Source of the DNA: Bacillus sp. ZZV12-4809
GTDB lineage: Bacteria; Bacillota; Bacilli; Bacillales; Cytobacillaceae
DNA: 64,000 nt
Assembly: GCF_009849585.1 (NCBI RefSeq)
Contig: NZ_VCRN01000003.1
Coordinates: forward strand, 124,001 to 188,000
Direction of reading: 5' to 3'
Shown: positions 16,410 to 25,246 of the stretch, in pieces
Layout: each line of letters starts with the position of its first letter
How positions within the stretch are numbered: the stretch's first letter is position 1
The notes under the pieces: model-generated
Told to the model about the DNA's origin: nothing
The model's input: only the letters and a program-made list of their open reading frames with translations
Databases searched by the model: none
Program-made: the position numbers and the translations under genes

Positions 16410-18221
16410 ATGTTGCAACTTCAGGTAATGAACAGTCCGTTTAACCAGGAGCAGACAGAGCTCCTAAATCGTCTACTCCCAACTCTGACGGAGACTCAAA
16501 CCCTCTGGCTGAGCGGGTATCTTGCCGCTGTACAGTCTTCATCATTGCAGGCTGCACCGGCAGTAGAGGAACGTCCAGCACCGGCAGCGATGCCGTCCAT
16601 TCCAAAAGAAGTGACCATTTTATTTGGATCACAGACCGGGAATGCGCAAAATCTGGCAAAAAAAGCCGGGAAAACGCTCGAGGAAAAAGGCTTTCAAGTA
16701 ACGGTCTCAAGCATGAGCGACTTTAAGCCTAATAATCTTAAAAAGGTTAAAAACCTGTTAATTGTCGTCAGTACGCATGGTGAGGGAGATCCTCCTGATA
16801 ACGCGCTGACATTCCATGAATTCGTTCATGGAAAAAGAGCCCCGAAACTGGAGGACTTCAGGTTCTCTGTTCTGGCACTTGGAGACAGTTCTTATGAATT
16901 CTTCTGTCAGACTGGGAAGGATTTTGATAAGCGATTGGAAGAGCTTGGCGGAACAAGAATTACGCCAAGGGTAGACTGCGACCTTGATTTCGACGAGCCT
17001 GCAGCCCAATGGGCGGAAGCTGTTTTATCCGGTTTGAGCGAAGGGGGAAGCAGCAGTCTGTCTCCTTCAGCAGCGTCAGTATCAGCTGCTGCACCAGCCG
17101 AAACAGTTTATTCCCGTTCTAACCCATTCAGGGCAGAAGTGCTCGAGAATATTAATCTCAATGGCCGCGGCTCCAATAAAGAAACACGCCATCTTGAGAT
17201 TTCACTGGAAGGTTCAGGGCTGACGTATCAGCCTGGTGACAGTCTTGGAGTATATCCGGAAAACGATCCGGAATTGGTTGATCTCCTTTTAACTGAAATG
17301 AACTGGGATCCTGAGGAAACAGTCAGAGTGAAAGAAGCAACAGTAACATTAAAAGAAGCGCTTATGGCACACTTTGAGCTTACTGTCCTGACCAAGCCGC
17401 TAGTGGAAAAGGCTGCAAAGTTCTCCGGAAATGAAGAGCTTCATCAGCTTGTCTCAGACAGCACTCAACTGAAATCCTATATTGATGGGCGCGATTTAAT
17501 TGATTTAGTGCGTGATTTTAAGCCATGGAACAGCACGGCACAGGAGTTTATCTCTATTTTGAGGAAAATGCCTGCACGTCTTTATTCCATCTCGAGCAGC
17601 TTTGAAGCGAATCCGGATGAAGTTCATTTAACAATCGGTGCTGTCCGCTATGATGCCCATGGCCGTGAACGCAAGGGGGTCTGCTCGATTCTTTGTGCAG
17701 AACGCCTACAGCCTGGTGATACACTGCCAGTGTTTATTCAGCAGAATGAAAACTTCAAACTGCCTGAAAATCCAGACACACCTATTATCATGGTCGGTCC
17801 GGGAACCGGAATTGCACCGTTCCGCTCATTTATGCAGGAGCGTGAAGAAAGCGGCGCGGAAGGGAAGTCCTGGCTGTTCTTCGGCGACCAGCATTTCGTG
17901 ACGGATTTCCTTTATCAGACTGAATGGCAGAAGTGGCTTAAGGATGGAGTGTTATCCAAGATGGACGTCGCTTTTTCCCGTGACGGTGATGAGAAGATTT
18001 ATGTTCAGCATAGAATGAAGGAAAACAGCAGGGAGCTATTCCAGTGGCTCGAGGAAGGTGCAGCTGTTTACATCTGCGGCGATGAGAAAAACATGGCGCA
18101 TGATGTCCATAACACACTCATTGATATTATTGAAAAAGAAGGCGTAATGAGCCGCGAACAGGCTGCGGAATATCTGGCCGATATGCAGAAAAATAAACGC
18201 TACCAGCGCGATGTATATTGA
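16410..18221 (+). CDS. cysJ: Assimilatory sulfite reductase (NADPH) flavoprotein alpha subunit
   Basis: 603 residues. An N-terminal flavodoxin domain binds FMN (LFGSQTGNAQNLA near residue 70; STHGEGDPPDNA). A proline/alanine/serine-rich linker around residue 210-230 joins it to a ferredoxin-reductase-like module. That module binds FAD (RLYSISSS, GVCSILCA) and NADPH (GPGTGIAPFRSFMQER), and ends in a C-terminal aromatic (DVY). Electrons pass NADPH to FAD to FMN to the CysI hemoprotein for reduction of sulfite to sulfide. ATG 16410 with GCGAGGTGG upstream. It is the first gene of cysJI, 24 bases ahead of cysI, and is divergent from cysL. Confidence 0.97.
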   Translation: MLQLQVMNSPFNQEQTELLNRLLPTLTETQTLWLSGYLAAVQSSSLQAAPAVEERPAPAAMPSIPKEVTILFGSQTGNAQNLAKKAGKTLEEKGFQVTVSSMSDFKPNNLKKVKNLLIVVSTHGEGDPPDNALTFHEFVHGKRAPKLEDFRFSVLALGDSSYEFFCQTGKDFDKRLEELGGTRITPRVDCDLDFDEPAAQWAEAVLSGLSEGGSSSLSPSAASVSAAAPAETVYSRSNPFRAEVLENINLNGRGSNKETRHLEISLEGSGLTYQPGDSLGVYPENDPELVDLLLTEMNWDPEETVRVKEATVTLKEALMAHFELTVLTKPLVEKAAKFSGNEELHQLVSDSTQLKSYIDGRDLIDLVRDFKPWNSTAQEFISILRKMPARLYSISSSFEANPDEVHLTIGAVRYDAHGRERKGVCSILCAERLQPGDTLPVFIQQNENFKLPENPDTPIIMVGPGTGIAPFRSFMQEREESGAEGKSWLFFGDQHFVTDFLYQTEWQKWLKDGVLSKMDVAFSRDGDEKIYVQHRMKENSRELFQWLEEGAAVYICGDEKNMAHDVHNTLIDIIEKEGVMSREQAAEYLADMQKNKRYQRDVY

Positions 18222-18245
18222 TTTGGAAGGAAGGAGTTTTACAGC

Positions 18246-19967
18246 ATGGTAAACCCAAACTTAAAAGCACCGGATGGCCCTCCAAGTGATGTTGAGGGAA
18301 TTAAGGAGCGAAGCAACTATTTGCGCGGAACGCTGGCGGAAGTTATGCAGGACAGGATCAGCGCCGGTATTCCCGATGATGATAATAGATTAATGAAGCA
18401 CCATGGGAGCTATCTGCAGGATGACAGGGATCTGCGGAATGAACGTCAGAAACAAAAGCTTGAACCAGCTTATCAGTTTATGCTCCGCCTTAGGCTTCCC
18501 GGAGGGGTCGCAACCCCCGAGCAATGGCTGGTTGTGGATGACCTGGCTGAGAAGTATGGCAACGGCACACTGAAATTAACTACACGCCAGACCTTTCAGA
18601 TGCATGGAATCCTGAAATGGAATATGAAAAAGACTATTCAGGCTATCCATTCGACAATGCTTGATACAATCGCGGCATGCGGAGATGTGAACCGGAATGT
18701 CATGTGCATCTCCAATCCCGATCAATCGGAAATACATGAGGAAGTGTATGAGCTGGCGAAGATGCTGAGTGATGATCTCCTGCCGCGCACACGTGCCTAT
18801 CATGAAATCTGGCTGGATGAAGAAAAAGTAGCCGGCTCTCCTGATGTTGATGAAGAAATTGAGCCGATGTATGGCCCGCTATATTTGCCGCGGAAATTTA
18901 AGATTGGGATCGCTGTGCCGCCTTCAAATGATATTGATGTCTTTTCACAGGATCTCGGCTTTATTGCAGTCGTGGAAGATGGCAAGCTGACTGGCTTTAA
19001 CGTAGCTATCGGCGGCGGAATGGGGTTCTCTCATGGAGATAAGGCAACCTATCCGCAGCTTTCAAAGGTTATTGGCTTTGTGCCGCCAGATAAAATCTAT
19101 GAAGTGGCTGAAAAGGTTATTACGATTCAGCGCGATTACGGTAACCGCTCTGTCCGGAAAAATGCACGTTTTAAATATACAGTTGACCGCCTTGGGCTGG
19201 AGACTGTGATTGAAGAGCTGCAAAGCCGCTTAGGCTGGAAACTGGAGGAAGCCCGCGGATTCAAGTTTGATTCCAATGGTGACCGCTATGGATGGGTTAA
19301 GGGCATCCGCGGAAAATGGCATTTTACCATGTTCATAGAAGGAGGCCGTGTGGCTGACTATGAAGATTATAAGCTGAAAACAGCATTGCGGGAGATTGCC
19401 AAAGTTCATAAAGGTGATTTCAGGCTGACGGCCAACCAGAACCTGATTATCGGAAGTGTAGCTGATGAGGATAAGGCAGAGATTGAGTCGCTTATTGAAA
19501 AATATGGTCTAACAGACGGAAGCCGCTACAGTGCACTCCGCCGCGGATCCATGGCCTGTGTTGCCCTGCCGACCTGCGGATTGGCAATGGCTGAGGCTGA
19601 ACGGTATCTGCCTGGATTGATCGATAAAATTGATGAAATCGCCGATGAGGCGGGCTTGAGGAATGAAGAAATCACGATCCGCATGACCGGCTGCCCGAAT
19701 GGCTGCGCGCGACATGCGCTCGGCGAAATCGGCTTTATCGGCAAGGCAGTCGGCAAGTACAATATGTATCTCGGGGCAGCCTTTGACGGAAGCCGCCTTA
19801 GCAAAATGTACCGCGAAAATATCGGGGAAGAAGAAATCTTGAACGAGCTGCGCGTCATCCTGCCGCGCTACGCCCGCGAACGTCTGGACGGCGAGCATTT
19901 TGGCGACTTCGTGATCCGTACGGGACTTATTGAAGCTACTACGGATGGAACTAATTTTCATGATTGA
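18246..19967 (+). CDS. cysI: Assimilatory sulfite reductase hemoprotein beta subunit
   Basis: 573 residues. Four cysteines, at about positions 438, 444, 483 and 487 ([15 protein letters not shown] and TGCPNGCAR), bind the coupled 4Fe-4S/siroheme. Their spacing equals that of the E. coli enzyme. Both ferrite-like halves are present ([10 protein letters not shown] and [10 protein letters not shown]). It performs the six-electron reduction of sulfite to sulfide, using electrons from CysJ. GGAAGGAAGGAG lies about 10 bases before the ATG. It is the last gene of the operon: a terminator hairpin and then a tandem array follow. Confidence 0.97.
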   Translation: MVNPNLKAPDGPPSDVEGIKERSNYLRGTLAEVMQDRISAGIPDDDNRLMKHHGSYLQDDRDLRNERQKQKLEPAYQFMLRLRLPGGVATPEQWLVVDDLAEKYGNGTLKLTTRQTFQMHGILKWNMKKTIQAIHSTMLDTIAACGDVNRNVMCISNPDQSEIHEEVYELAKMLSDDLLPRTRAYHEIWLDEEKVAGSPDVDEEIEPMYGPLYLPRKFKIGIAVPPSNDIDVFSQDLGFIAVVEDGKLTGFNVAIGGGMGFSHGDKATYPQLSKVIGFVPPDKIYEVAEKVITIQRDYGNRSVRKNARFKYTVDRLGLETVIEELQSRLGWKLEEARGFKFDSNGDRYGWVKGIRGKWHFTMFIEGGRVADYEDYKLKTALREIAKVHKGDFRLTANQNLIIGSVADEDKAEIESLIEKYGLTDGSRYSALRRGSMACVALPTCGLAMAEAERYLPGLIDKIDEIADEAGLRNEEITIRMTGCPNGCARHALGEIGFIGKAVGKYNMYLGAAFDGSRLSKMYRENIGEEEILNELRVILPRYARERLDGEHFGDFVIRTGLIEATTDGTNFHD

Positions 19968-19979
19968 TTGAGTTTGAGG

Positions 19980-20010
19980 AAAGACGGGGCTGGTGCCCTG
20001 TCTTTTTTTC
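19980..20010 (+). terminator. Terminator of the cysJI operon
   Basis: AAGACGGGGC-TGGT-GCCCTGTCTT with one wobble pair, followed by TTTTTC. Confidence 0.75.
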
Positions 20011-20020
20011 TTGGTGTGCG

Positions 20021-20790
20021 AGTGAACGCACAGAAATAATTTTATCCGCACATATTATGGGCTTATGCGCACACAAATTTGGTTATCCGCACACAAATAT
20101 CTTCTATCCGCACATAAACCCACTTTTGGGGCGTTTTTCAAAGAGAGTTGTAATAGATTTTTTAGTATAAATCAAGATTGGAGCGGTTAATGGACCCTCA
20201 AAGAGCGAAAAACGCCTTAATTGAGCTACAAACCTGTCTTTTTTTAATAGTGTGTGAGTGAGCGCACAGAAATAATTTTATACGCACATATTTTGGGCTT
20301 AACCGCACACAAATTTGGTTATCCGCACACAAACACACTTTTGGGGCGTTTTCAAAAAGATTTGTAATAGAAATTCTTGAAAAAAGCAAGATTGCAGTAG
20401 AAATGATTCTTAAAGACTGAAAAATCTCCTTAATTGAGCTAGGACTTTGTCTTTTCGCCAAGTTTGCCAGTGAACGCACAGAAATAATTTTATCCGCTCA
20501 CATATTGGGCTTATGTGCACACAAATTTGGTTATCCGCACATAAACTCACTTTTGGGCCGTTTTCAAAGAGATTTGTAATAGAATTTCTAGTATAAAGCA
20601 AGATTGGAGCGGAAAATGATCCTCAAAGAGTGAAAAATCTCCTTAATTGAGCTAAGACTTTGTCTTTTCACCATAGTGTGGAGTGGACGCACATAAATAA
20701 TTTTATCTGTACATATTTTTTGCCTATGCGCACACAAAATCGTTTTTGCGCACACAAATTCATCTATCCGCACATAAATACTTTTTTAGT
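20021..20790 (+). repeat. Array A: four large tandem units built from phased GCACA boxes
   Basis: Four imperfect units begin near 20027, 20263, 20475 and 20698 (periods about 236, 212 and 223). Each starts CGCACAGAAATAATTTTAT or similar. Inside the first unit CGCACA recurs at 20027, 20047, 20068, 20088 and 20109, that is every 20-21 bases. Each of the first three units continues into GGGGCGTTTTCAAA-like sequence and a degenerate copy of the start of the downstream NERD gene (ATGATCCTCAAAGAGTGA and similar), then a partial terminator sequence. No reading frame spans the array. It fills the gap between cysI and the NERD gene. Confidence 0.9.
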
Positions 20791-20859
20791 AGTTTTCCAA
20801 AAGGATTTCCAGATAGTATTGAAGAATCCACTAGTATAAAACAAGAATGGAGTGAAAAA

Positions 20860-21867
20860 ATGATCCTCAAAAAACGAAAAATCCCTCTTTTAATATGTAA
20901 AACAGAAGCCCTCCTCCGCAGGCTGCCATCCCACCACCAAAAAATCCCACTCATAAACGAGGATTTGAATAAAAGACTTGCAGGTTATAAAGGAGAAGCT
21001 TCATTGGATTTTCCTCTTGATTTTCTGGATAGCAAGGAATATTTTATTCTTCATGATCTTCGCTTGCCGGATCATGATCGCTTTTTCCAAATTGATACAC
21101 TCATCCTTACGAAAAAATTTGCACTAGTACTGGAAGTGAAAAATATTACAGGACTTCTTCATTTTGATACAGTATACAATCAATTAATACGTATTAAGAA
21201 TGGCAAAGAGCAGGTTTTTCCTTGTCCTTTACTTCAGGTTAATCGACAGGCGTCACAACTAAGAAGGTGGCTAAAAGCCAGTGGCAGTATGGAAGATTTA
21301 CCTGTTTTATCTTTTGTAGTCATTAGTAATCCGCATACAGGAATTAAAGTTATCCCTTCACATATTGACCTCAGCCGTAAAGTTATACACCGAAATACTC
21401 TTCCTTTAAAGATTGAGCAAATAGAAAATTCCATTAAGAAAGAAATCAGTGAAAAAACACTTAAAAAGATCATTCGTTTATTAAAGAAGCAGAGCACAGA
21501 GCAGGAAAGCTCTATTCTATCAAGGTACCAGATCCATCAATCTGAAATACTTACTGGTGTATTCTGTCCTGCCTGCAGCTTTTTGCCCCTCCAAAGAGTA
21601 AGCCGCACATGGTACTGTCCCAAATGTAATCTGAAAAATATAGATGCTCATGTGCAAGCATTACACGACTATAGCCTTCTGCTGGGTAATGCCATCACAA
21701 ACAAGGAACTCAGAAACTTTCTTCATATCTCTTCTTCCTATACTGCAACCCGACTTCTCCAATCCCTTAATCTCCCGCAAACCGGAGCTCAGAAAAATAG
21801 AACATATACACTCATATTCCCCGAGGAATCTACAAATCAAAAAGGAATTAAAAGAGGTATTCATTAG
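20860..21867 (+). CDS. NERD domain-containing protein with C-terminal zinc ribbon
   Basis: 335 residues. The NERD domain (about residues 40-160) shows a conserved aspartate in FQIDTLILTKKFALVLEVKN, a pattern shared with PD-(D/E)XK-like nucleases (D...E-x-K). The C-terminus has CPACSF...WYCPKCN, a zinc-ribbon-like motif, then a helix-rich tail. NERD proteins are often linked to DNA processing; no substrate is known. ATG 20860 is chosen because TGGAGTG lies just upstream and because this ATG context is what the upstream array units repeat. The longer in-frame start at 20746 lies inside the array. Its 5' region has been duplicated into array A. Confidence 0.75.
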   Translation: MILKKRKIPLLICKTEALLRRLPSHHQKIPLINEDLNKRLAGYKGEASLDFPLDFLDSKEYFILHDLRLPDHDRFFQIDTLILTKKFALVLEVKNITGLLHFDTVYNQLIRIKNGKEQVFPCPLLQVNRQASQLRRWLKASGSMEDLPVLSFVVISNPHTGIKVIPSHIDLSRKVIHRNTLPLKIEQIENSIKKEISEKTLKKIIRLLKKQSTEQESSILSRYQIHQSEILTGVFCPACSFLPLQRVSRTWYCPKCNLKNIDAHVQALHDYSLLLGNAITNKELRNFLHISSSYTATRLLQSLNLPQTGAQKNRTYTLIFPEESTNQKGIKRGIH

Positions 21868-21920
21868 GAAATGTCGAAACATTTAGATATCTACATAACA
21901 GCCAAAGGAGGATTTTTATC

Positions 21921-23081
21921 ATGCCAAACGAGGAAATGCTTTTAATTCCAGGACCTACGCCTGTAGTAGATTCGATTTATGAGGCGATGTCACAAGAGAC
22001 AAGGGGACATACGGATCCGAGGTTTGCCGCTGTTTATAAGAGTGCGATTGAGAAAACGAGGGAGATGCTGAAGACGGATGGAGAGGTGCTTGTCATTTCC
22101 GGGTCCGGGACGATTGCGATGGAAATGGCTCTCGTGAACACGGTAGCAGCAGGAGAACGACTATTGATTATCAGCCAGGGCTTTTTCGGTGATCGTTTCT
22201 TGCATTTAGCTAAGGCGTTCGGAATCCAGGCAGATATTATTCAGTCTGAATGGGGTAAGCAGGTGGACCCCGCAGCAGTTGAGGAGAAACTTGCTTCTCA
22301 TTCCTATAAAGCTGTGACGATTACCCATGCGGATACATCAACAGGTGTGTCGGCTGATCTGGATTCCCTGGTGCCTATCATTAAGAAGCACGGGGCACTT
22401 GTCATTCTGGATGGAGTCTGTGCTACGGCGGCAATGGAAGAGGATATGAGCAAGTCATATGGAGAAGGGAAAATTGATGTGGTCTTAACAGGATCACAGA
22501 AAGCAATCGGTGTACCGCCGGGACTCGCAGTTGTAGCATTCAATGAGACAGCACTGGCTGCCCGCGAACAAATGGAACATGTACCTGCCTATTATTGTGA
22601 TATCTATAATTGGATTCCCATTATGCATGATCCGCAAAAATACTTTGCCACGCCGCCTGTGAATTTGATTTATGCCTATGACGAGGGAATGAGGCTGGTA
22701 TTAGAGGAGGGAATGGAACAACGCTATAAGCGTCATGAAACCTACGGCAAAGCAGTACGTGCGGCACTTGCTGAATATGGAATGAAGGCAATTGCCGAGG
22801 AAAAGGCCGCATCAGCCACTCTCAGCTGTATTCTTTACCCTGAAGGGATGGATGATGCTGAATTCCGTTCATCCCTTGCGAAAAAAGGTGTCATTGTTGC
22901 CGGAGCACTGGCCCATCTTGCAGGGAAAGCATTCCGAATCGGCCATATGGGGAATACGACAGAAGATATGCTTGAAAAGGCCATTGTGCTGATCGGGGAA
23001 ACAATGAACGAATTGGGTTTTGAGGCAGATATCCAAAAAGCAGCTGATAGATTTAGAGAACTGGCATTGCCTGTTGCTTAA
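21921..23081 (+). CDS. Class V pyridoxal-phosphate aminotransferase (alanine-glyoxylate type)
   Basis: 386 residues. The N-terminus IPGPTPVVDSIYEAM and ETRGHTDPRF are typical of the serine-pyruvate/alanine-glyoxylate aminotransferase group, which also includes PucG. The PLP lysine lies in LTGSQKAIGVPPG, the cofactor-binding aspartate in VILDGVCATAAME, and the C-terminal arginine in AFRIGHMGN binds the substrate carboxylate. The exact amino donor is unknown; no purine catabolism genes are adjacent, so ureidoglycine transaminase is not supported. AAAGGAGG precedes the ATG. The next gene starts four bases after its stop and is probably translationally coupled. Confidence 0.88.
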   Translation: MPNEEMLLIPGPTPVVDSIYEAMSQETRGHTDPRFAAVYKSAIEKTREMLKTDGEVLVISGSGTIAMEMALVNTVAAGERLLIISQGFFGDRFLHLAKAFGIQADIIQSEWGKQVDPAAVEEKLASHSYKAVTITHADTSTGVSADLDSLVPIIKKHGALVILDGVCATAAMEEDMSKSYGEGKIDVVLTGSQKAIGVPPGLAVVAFNETALAAREQMEHVPAYYCDIYNWIPIMHDPQKYFATPPVNLIYAYDEGMRLVLEEGMEQRYKRHETYGKAVRAALAEYGMKAIAEEKAASATLSCILYPEGMDDAEFRSSLAKKGVIVAGALAHLAGKAFRIGHMGNTTEDMLEKAIVLIGETMNELGFEADIQKAADRFRELALPVA

Positions 23082-23085
23082 TAAG

Positions 23086-23547
23086 ATGCCTGATTTGACT
23101 CAGACAGAACTTGGGGAATTAAAACTAATAGGGATCCGCATCATATGCCCGCCTGATCAGTATCCCGCTGAAATTCCTAAGGCAATTCATCTTTTATCTG
23201 AACGCCTAACAGAAATCAAGGGAGCTATAAATCCTGAGCAGCTTGTTGGTGCCTTCAAAGTGGAGGAAGATTCTCCTGAAGAAGACGGATATTGGATTGG
23301 CATAGAGGTGAAGGAATTTATTCGTGTTCCTGATGGGATGTTCTCATTAAAAATTCCACCGCAAAAATATGCTTCTATCCGGCACAAAGGACCTAATGAT
23401 GAGATTGGAAATTCCTACAGGAAACTGCACAGATGGATTGAAGAAAAGGGATACAAACGGCTGAAAAATAAGTGGCACATAGAAATCCATCATAGCTGGG
23501 AACGGCTAGAGGATTTAGATATAGAGCTGCTGGATACGATCGCATGA
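23086..23547 (+). CDS. GyrI-like effector-binding domain protein
   Basis: A 153-residue stand-alone SOUL/GyrI-like domain. The internal pseudo-repeat is visible: KLIGIRIICP at the start and VPDGMFSLKIPPQKYASIRHKG in the second half, with the characteristic E..HH...R end. Such domains bind small hydrophobic ligands. ATG 23086 follows the aminotransferase stop by four bases with no good Shine-Dalgarno, which suggests translational coupling. An upstream TTG start is possible. A second GyrI-like gene lies at 35969. Confidence 0.72.
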   Translation: MPDLTQTELGELKLIGIRIICPPDQYPAEIPKAIHLLSERLTEIKGAINPEQLVGAFKVEEDSPEEDGYWIGIEVKEFIRVPDGMFSLKIPPQKYASIRHKGPNDEIGNSYRKLHRWIEEKGYKRLKNKWHIEIHHSWERLEDLDIELLDTIA

Positions 23548-23551
23548 TGTT

Positions 23552-23576
23552 AAAGACTGCCTTCCCGGCAGTCTTT
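23552..23576 (+). terminator. Terminator after the GyrI-like gene
   Basis: AAAGACTGCC-TTCCC-GGCAGTCTTTT hairpin with T-run. Confidence 0.8.
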
Positions 23577-23607
23577 TCCCTGAAATAAAAGAAGGGAGAA
23601 TAAAAGA

Positions 23608-23906
23608 GTGATAGAGTATCGAATTAAACATATGAAGGGATACGATGAAAAAATAGGAGACTTGGTTCTGAAGCATATTGCATTTGTTGAATATGTTCAC
23701 CAAATCATTACGTTTGAAAACAGAGATCTAACGACCAAGAACATTTAAAATGGGCCGCTGCGTATGAACTGGGTGAAAAAGCAAGGCGTGAAATCAATAA
23801 TCATCCCCTTGAATTTGATTTGGAGGAACTGTCAGCAATTAGAGAGAAAACGTTAATACATTTAACAGCGAAACAGGATAGCTGGCTGCTCAAAGGAAAT
23901 AAATAA
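23608..23906 (+). pseudogene. Decayed DinB/DUF664 family gene
   Basis: It starts at GTG with GAAGGGAG upstream and reads MKGYDEKIGDLV, then jumps to HIAFVEYVHQIITFENRDLT, so roughly 40 internal residues of a DUF664/DinB-type protein are missing. After DLT the frame shifts: the continuation KWAAAYELGEKARREINN and LEELSAIREKTLIHLTAKQDSWLL is in another frame and stops at 23906, before the usual C-terminal histidine helix. An internal deletion, a frameshift and loss of the C-terminus together make this a pseudogene. It is the first of three neighbouring decayed genes. Confidence 0.75.
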
Positions 23907-23990
23907 ACCTGCTGCCTTTTTCCAAAAATATGAAACTTAAACTTCCATTAGTACGTATATAAGGAAAACAATTAAAGGCGGTTATATTTG

Positions 23991-24143
23991 ATGAAAAAAA
24001 TGAATTGGGGTTTTTCGGGCAGCGGAATGGCTTTTGGACTGTCTATGGGATTAGTTTTTGGAATGCTTTTTGACAATTGGGCATTGGGCATTGCCATGGG
24101 AGTTGCCTTTGGGGCTTCGTTTGGATCAGCAGATAAGAAATAA
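23991..24143 (+). CDS. Small glycine-rich membrane protein (50 aa)
   Basis: A 50-residue protein, MKKMNWGFSGSG followed by two short glycine-zipper hydrophobic stretches (AFGLSMGLVFGMLF and ALGIAMGVAFGASFG) with GxxxG-like spacing, then a charged end SADKK. It is probably a tightly packed membrane hairpin. The ribosome binding site is weak (AAAGGCGG about 12 bases upstream). It is 13 bases ahead of the next membrane protein gene and probably shares its mRNA. Function unknown. Confidence 0.6.
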   Translation: MKKMNWGFSGSGMAFGLSMGLVFGMLFDNWALGIAMGVAFGASFGSADKK

Positions 24144-24156
24144 AGGAGATTCTGCC

Positions 24157-24816
24157 ATGATTAAAAATAAAAAGCTGTTTATGGCATCAATGATCTTATT
24201 CGTTATATCTATGGCTATGAATTTTCCTTTCCCGAATGAGTATCCCTTAGGTGATGAAGGAACTGCGGTTTTCACTATTCCTATCAATTCAGCAGAGGGC
24301 ATTTATTATAAAGGTGTATTCAATCTCATTTTACTTATATTGGGAATTGTGTTCCTGCATCGTTCTCTTGAAAAGTATCATTTGCGATCATTTTTCGCCG
24401 TTATTATCATCTTTTCCCTTCTTCCTCCTTATCTGGCAGAGACGTATCAAAAAACGCTGGCAAATGGGATCAATGCTGTTTCTTATATAAAAGATGAAAG
24501 TCGTTGTACGTTTGAAATGACAGGTAAAGATACTTTGAAGGGAATTTGTCAGCTGCCATTTGAAAATTACAGCAATGATGAAGTGTCTTTTACTATCGGC
24601 TTTTATGACAAATACTTATTCGAAGAAGATGTAAAGATGGTTTCACTGATGAGCAGCGGCGAACCTCATTCCGTTAATTTGCACCCTAACGAATCAAAGC
24701 TTGTTCGGATTGAGAAAGAGATGGATGTGTCACAAATCCCAAATCACGTTACAAATGGGGAATCTGCTTATATAAGCATCATGATTAAGTCTGGTGAGAA
24801 AATCAGGAAATTGTGA
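24157..24816 (+). CDS. Unknown membrane protein with extracytoplasmic domain
   Basis: 219 residues. Hydrophobic segments at about 7-23, 54-70 and 77-93 are followed by a soluble C-terminal half of about 120 residues. That half is beta-rich in appearance, with two cysteines (SRCTFEM and KGICQLP) that could form a disulfide if outside the cell. I do not recognise the family. ATG 24157 is chosen because AAAGGAGATT stands eight bases upstream; an in-frame ATG at 24058 lies inside the preceding small gene. Confidence 0.6.
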   Translation: MIKNKKLFMASMILFVISMAMNFPFPNEYPLGDEGTAVFTIPINSAEGIYYKGVFNLILLILGIVFLHRSLEKYHLRSFFAVIIIFSLLPPYLAETYQKTLANGINAVSYIKDESRCTFEMTGKDTLKGICQLPFENYSNDEVSFTIGFYDKYLFEEDVKMVSLMSSGEPHSVNLHPNESKLVRIEKEMDVSQIPNHVTNGESAYISIMIKSGEKIRKL

Positions 24817-24830
24817 GAGGGGCTGAAAGA

Positions 24831-25235
24831 ATGAACATTTAGTTAAGACCTGTCACAAGAGAGAATTGGGAAGAAGCTATACAGATGAAGGTATATATAA
24901 AACCCGATGGCGAGGCAGTAGAGTATATTCCATTCTCCATATATGACAATGATAAAATGGTCGGGTTTATTTTGCACGCCTATGAACCGGATACAGTTAA
25001 TATGTATTGGATCAACGGTTTTTTTATTGATCAGATGTATCAGGGCAGGGGCTATGCCCGTGCAGCATTAGCGAAGATGATCAGCTGGATAAAAGCTAAG
25101 TTTCCAGAATGCGAGGAAATCCGCTTAACGGTTCACAAAGATAATCTTCACGCAAAAAAGCTTTATAATAACTTTGGATTTTCTCCCACCGCAGAGATAT
25201 GGGGAGAGGAAGAGGTTTACTATTTTTCGGTATAA
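24831..25235 (+). pseudogene. Decayed GNAT acetyltransferase (BltD/PaiA-like)
   Basis: The expected start, MNI after GAGGGG, runs into TAG at codon 4 (24840-24842) and continues in frame as LRPVTRENWEEAIQMK, the usual N-terminus of diamine-type acetyltransferases. About 20 residues (the VAxNxYSLAQ region) are then missing before EAVEYIPFSIYDNDKMVGF. The acetyl-CoA motif QMYQGRGYARAAL and the C-terminus are intact. A shorter product could start at ATG 24885, but it would lack the N-terminal strand and helix. Nonsense mutation plus deletion indicate decay. Confidence 0.7.
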
Positions 25236-25246
25236 AGGAGTTACGA

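Noticed and set aside
19509-20051. Minus-strand ORFs inside cysI
   Set aside because: They overlap a strongly conserved gene and show no ribosome binding site or family motif.
20746-20859. Longer N-terminus of the NERD protein
   Set aside because: The extra 38 codons lie in array A repeat sequence and lack a ribosome binding site; ATG 20860 has one.
21921-23081. PucG (ureidoglycine-glyoxylate aminotransferase)
   Set aside because: Same family, but there is no purine catabolism context, so only the class V family call is made.
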